A DNA stretch of 64,000 nt from Hyphomicrobiales bacterium (lineage in GTDB: Bacteria; Pseudomonadota; Alphaproteobacteria; Rhizobiales; Xanthobacteraceae): assembly GCA_009377755.1 (NCBI GenBank), contig WHTM01000013.1, forward strand, positions 1 to 64,000, read 5' to 3'. Below, piece by piece: positions 61,432-64,000 of this stretch. The notes under the pieces are model-generated. The model made no database searches. It was not told where the DNA came from and worked only from the letters and a program-made list of their open reading frames with translations. The position numbers and the translations under genes are program-made. Each line of letters begins with the position of its first letter. Positions within the stretch are counted from its first letter, which is position 1.

Positions 61432-62160
61432 ATGTCGTACATCAGGAAGACTCATCGTTTCGGCTTGCTGACGCCGTCGTCCAACACAACCCAGGAGCCG
61501 GAGTTCTCGGCGGCGTTGCCGTCGACCGTCTCGCTGCACACCGGGCGCGTCGCCTATCGCGACATCACACCGGAAGAGCAGATGCGCTGCGTGCTGGAAC
61601 TTGAGTCGGAGAGCCGCAAGCTCGCCGACGCCGAGGTCGATTGCATCGTGTTCGCGGCAACGGCCCCGACGCTCGCCAAGGGCAAGGGCTACGACCGCGA
61701 GCTGATCAAAAGGATGGAGAACGCCTCGGGCCGGCCCGCCACCACTGCTGCGACCGCGTTCGTCGATGCGCTTACGCTGCTTGATGTCCGGAAGATCGCC
61801 ATCGGCGCGCCGTGGAGCAAGACCATGGACAAGCCGATGGTCGAGTTCATGGAGGCAAGCGGTTTTGAAGTCGTCCATAGCGAAGTGGTGGGTTTCGTCG
61901 CCGCGATCGAGCTTGGCCGGGTCGGTCCGGAAAATGCCTTCGAACTCGGCTGCCGGACGGACCGGCCGGAGGCGGACGCCATCGTCATGCCCGGCGGCAA
62001 CTGGCCTTCGATGAGCGTCGTCGAGCGGCTGGAGCGCGAACTCGGCAAGCCGGTCCTCGCGAACAACGCCGTCAGCCTTTGGGCAGGTCTGCGCCTGCTC
62101 AAAGGAGGCGACAGCATCGCCGGCCACGGCCGGCTGCTTCGCGACCATCTTGCCGCATGA
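61432..62160 (+). CDS. Asp/Glu racemase superfamily protein (maleate isomerase / arylmalonate decarboxylase-like)
   Basis: A 242-residue protein. RFGLLTPSSNTTQEPEF at the N-terminus and the TAATAFVDALTLLDVRKIAIGAPW region match maleate cis-trans isomerase and arylmalonate decarboxylase relatives. In those enzymes a Cys in a YACTSGS-like loop and often a second in the C-terminal half act in catalysis. Here the first loop reads VFAATAPTL and the second NNAVSLWAGL, with no Cys in either. Either chemistry differs or the protein is not an isomerase. SD is CGGGAGG. Its stop overlaps a possible start of the dehydrogenase gene (ATGA at 62157). Confidence 0.75.
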   Translation: MSYIRKTHRFGLLTPSSNTTQEPEFSAALPSTVSLHTGRVAYRDITPEEQMRCVLELESESRKLADAEVDCIVFAATAPTLAKGKGYDRELIKRMENASGRPATTAATAFVDALTLLDVRKIAIGAPWSKTMDKPMVEFMEASGFEVVHSEVVGFVAAIELGRVGPENAFELGCRTDRPEADAIVMPGGNWPSMSVVERLERELGKPVLANNAVSLWAGLRLLKGGDSIAGHGRLLRDHLAA

Positions 62161-62195
62161 ACTGGCGTAGGCCTGAGCCAAAGCGACCAAGCTGG

Positions 62196-63152
62196 ATGAA
62201 AATCGTTATTCCGGATGATTATCAAGATATGGTCGATCAGCTTGAATGTTTTTCGCTGATTCGCCATCACGACGTCACTCGCTATCGTGAGCCGGCGCGC
62301 GATTTGACCGAGCTCGTCGAGCGCCTCTGCGATGCCGACGTGGTCGTCTCGATTCGCGAACGCGTCGAATTTTCCCGGGCTCTGCTCGAAAGACTGCCGA
62401 AACTCAAACTCATCGCGCTCGTCGGCCGAAATTCCAAGGCGATTGACTTCACCGCCTGCACCGAACTTGGGATTCTGGTCGCGACCGGTAACAGCAGTTC
62501 ACCGGTTGCGCCGGCTGAGCTCGCTCTCGCATTGATCATGGCGTCCCGCCGCAACGTGGCGCTCGAAGCCGAACGCATGAAGCGCGGAGAATGGCCTTGC
62601 ACGCTGTCACATCGGCTGCGCGGATCGACCCTCGGCATTTTCGGCCTAGGCGCCATTGGGCGGTTGGTCGCGGAGAGTGGCCGGGGGCTCGGAATGGATA
62701 TTCTGGTCTGGGGTCAAAAATCCTCCTTGGAGAAAGCAGCCGCTGCGGGATACGCGAGTGCCGCAAGCAAGCAGGCGCTGTTTGAGCGTTCCGACGTGTT
62801 GTCGTTGCATGTGCGTCTCACTCGCGACACTCACGGGATCGTCAGTCCGACCGATCTCGATCATATGAAGCCGACTGCATTGATCGTAAACACCGCGCGG
62901 GCCGAGCTCATAGAACCGGGAGCCTTGTTGGGCGCGCTGCGGAGGGGCCGACCCGGCTATGCCGCTGTCGATGTTTACGAACAAGAGCCGATCACCAACG
63001 GAAATCATCCATTCTTGTCGATGTCGAACGTTCTCTGCACGCCCCATCTTGGTTGGTCCGAATGGACGAACTTCGAACTGTATTTCCGTGAGGCGTTCGA
63101 GCAGATCGTCGCGTATCAGCAAGGCCTTCCGATCCGGCTTGGGAAATCCTGA
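62196..63152 (+). CDS. D-2-hydroxyacid dehydrogenase family protein
   Basis: A 318-residue NAD-dependent dehydrogenase. The cofactor motif GIFGLGAIGRLVAESGRGLGM is followed by catalytic Arg in NTARAELIE, Glu in VDVYEQEP and His in CTPHLGWSE, all in the usual order. The N-terminus MKIVIPDDYQDMVDQLECF is typical of a subgroup near phosphoglycerate dehydrogenase, so ATG 62196 is chosen; ATG 62157, overlapping the previous stop, would add 13 residues. It probably reduces or oxidises a 2-hydroxy acid from the same catabolic route as the Bug protein and racemase relative; the substrate is unknown. Confidence 0.9.
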   Translation: MKIVIPDDYQDMVDQLECFSLIRHHDVTRYREPARDLTELVERLCDADVVVSIRERVEFSRALLERLPKLKLIALVGRNSKAIDFTACTELGILVATGNSSSPVAPAELALALIMASRRNVALEAERMKRGEWPCTLSHRLRGSTLGIFGLGAIGRLVAESGRGLGMDILVWGQKSSLEKAAAAGYASAASKQALFERSDVLSLHVRLTRDTHGIVSPTDLDHMKPTALIVNTARAELIEPGALLGALRRGRPGYAAVDVYEQEPITNGNHPFLSMSNVLCTPHLGWSEWTNFELYFREAFEQIVAYQQGLPIRLGKS

Positions 63153-63241
63153 GGTGCAACCTCGAAATTGAGCAAAGCGGACATGGACAGCCCACCGTCC
63201 CGTGTTGGATTCGCTGAATTCGTCGCCTAGGATGACCCCCG

Positions 63242-64000
63242 ATGCTGACCACCACCGTCGCCGGAAGCCTGCCCAAGCCGGTCTGGCTCGCCGAGCCGGA
63301 GAAGCTGTGGCCGGCCTGGCGCTTGTCCGGGCCTGAGCTTGCCGCCGGCAAGCTCGATGCGACGGTGCTCGCCATCAAGCTACAGGAGGACGCCGGCATC
63401 GACGTCGTCACCGACGGCGAGCAAGCGCGGCAGCACTTCGTGCACGGCTTCCTGGAATCCGTCGACGGCATCGATTTCGGGCGGCGCGTCGAAGTGGGCA
63501 TCCGCAATGATCGCTACAAGGCGATGGTGCCAACGGTCACCGGCGCGCTGCGGCTCAAGGGGCGCGTGCACGGCGGCGAGGCGCGGCACGCCCGCGCGCA
63601 CACCGCCCGCAAGCTCAGGTTCACGCTGCCGGGCCCGATGACCATCGTCGATACCATCGCCGACGCCCACTACGGCAACCGCGTCACGCTGGCGATGGCG
63701 TTCGCGGCGCTGCTCAACGAGGAGGCGCGCGCGCTGCAAGCGGACGGCGTCGACGTGATCCAGTTCGACGAGCCGGCCTTCAACGTCTACATGGACGCGG
63801 TCAGGGACTGGGGCATTGAGGCGCTGCATCGCGCCGCCGACGGGCTGAGCTGCACCACCGCCGTGCACATCTGTTACGGCTACGGCATCAAGGCGAACAT
63901 CGACTGGAAGGCGAGCCTCGGCGGCGAGTGGCGCCAGTACGAGGCGATCTTCCCGGCGCTGGCGGCGAGCCGCATCCACCAGGTCTCGGTCGAATGCCGC
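63242..64000 (+). CDS. Cobalamin-independent methionine synthase-like protein (MetE C-terminal type), cut by window end
   Basis: The frame from ATG 63242 is open to the window end, 253 codons. TTTVAGSLPKPVWL is the start seen in short MetE-like proteins; DAGIDVVTDGEQARQHFVHGF, FTLPGPMTIVDTIADAHYG, DGVDVIQFDEPAFNVY and AVHICYGYG follow. His and Cys in VHICYG are two of the zinc ligands that activate homocysteine; the remaining two ligands would lie beyond the edge. Such single-domain proteins transfer methyl groups and may not make methionine. It stands alone after the dehydrogenase gene. Confidence 0.88.
   Translation, partial: MLTTTVAGSLPKPVWLAEPEKLWPAWRLSGPELAAGKLDATVLAIKLQEDAGIDVVTDGEQARQHFVHGFLESVDGIDFGRRVEVGIRNDRYKAMVPTVTGALRLKGRVHGGEARHARAHTARKLRFTLPGPMTIVDTIADAHYGNRVTLAMAFAALLNEEARALQADGVDVIQFDEPAFNVYMDAVRDWGIEALHRAADGLSCTTAVHICYGYGIKANIDWKASLGGEWRQYEAIFPALAASRIHQVSVECR

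Overview
The window comes from a high-GC alphaproteobacterium, most likely in the Hyphomicrobiales (Bradyrhizobium / Xanthobacteraceae side). This is inferred from the gene set: a cysE-DUF3126 pair, a BTLCP transglutaminase-like peptidase, a SleB hydrolase, form II CO-dehydrogenase-like genes, several ABC/Bug solute-binding proteins, and many palindromic intergenic repeats of the rhizobial RIME/REP kind. No rRNA, tRNA or CRISPR was recognised.

Layout. 1-9 kb: edge of an IS transposase; rpe coupled to an FAD aromatic monooxygenase; an FAD amine/D-amino-acid oxidoreductase convergent with a P1 peptidase; ccdA; a branched-chain amino-acid-type binding protein (livK-like); pobA. 9-17 kb: a lone zinc metallopeptidase resembling M91 effectors, an LLM flavin monooxygenase, and a minus-strand run livH-livM-livG-livF followed by M23 peptidase and GDPD genes. 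17-24 kb: aromatic catabolism (hpaB, hpaC, an AraC regulator, pcaD) with a Tat-exported PhoX phosphatase between hpaB and hpaC. 24-30 kb: a form II molybdenum hydroxylase cluster, coxG-coxS-coxL-coxM-coxD. 30-45 kb: cell-wall hydrolase, nadC/nadA, two tandem MFS transporters, acuI, a DUF2339 membrane protein, a Nudix-fold regulator with a destroyed Nudix box, phosphatase, HD hydrolase, tag, an antitoxin/PIN toxin pair and ygfZ. 45.5-49.6 kb: the rest of the Mo-hydroxylase maturation set (coxE, split xdhC, a MoeA/MocA-type fusion). 50-58 kb: housekeeping and small genes (BTLCP, gamma carbonic anhydrase, cysE-DUF3126, two alpha/beta hydrolases, a CHCC zinc finger). 58-64 kb: a frameshifted FAD monooxygenase, gene remnants, then a Bug-type binding protein, an Asp/Glu-racemase-superfamily enzyme, a D-2-hydroxyacid dehydrogenase and a MetE-like gene cut by the window end.

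How it fits together. Hydroxylases (pobA, hpaBC, FAD monooxygenases), pcaD and solute-binding proteins point to uptake and oxidation of aromatic and organic acids. The cox genes make a molybdopterin/FeS/FAD enzyme plus its cofactor-insertion machinery, divided into two blocks about 16 kb apart.

Points of most interest: a RIME-like double-hairpin element lying in frame inside livM; an inverted pair of palindromic elements with conserved loops at 53 and 56 kb; the orphan effector-like metallopeptidase; the dead-Nudix regulator; and four genes each broken by a single 1-2 base indel (coiled-coil protein, PIN toxin, small membrane protein, FAD monooxygenase), which are either real decay or assembly errors. 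I did not find a clear wholly new multi-gene system; the form II cox module of unknown substrate is the nearest candidate.
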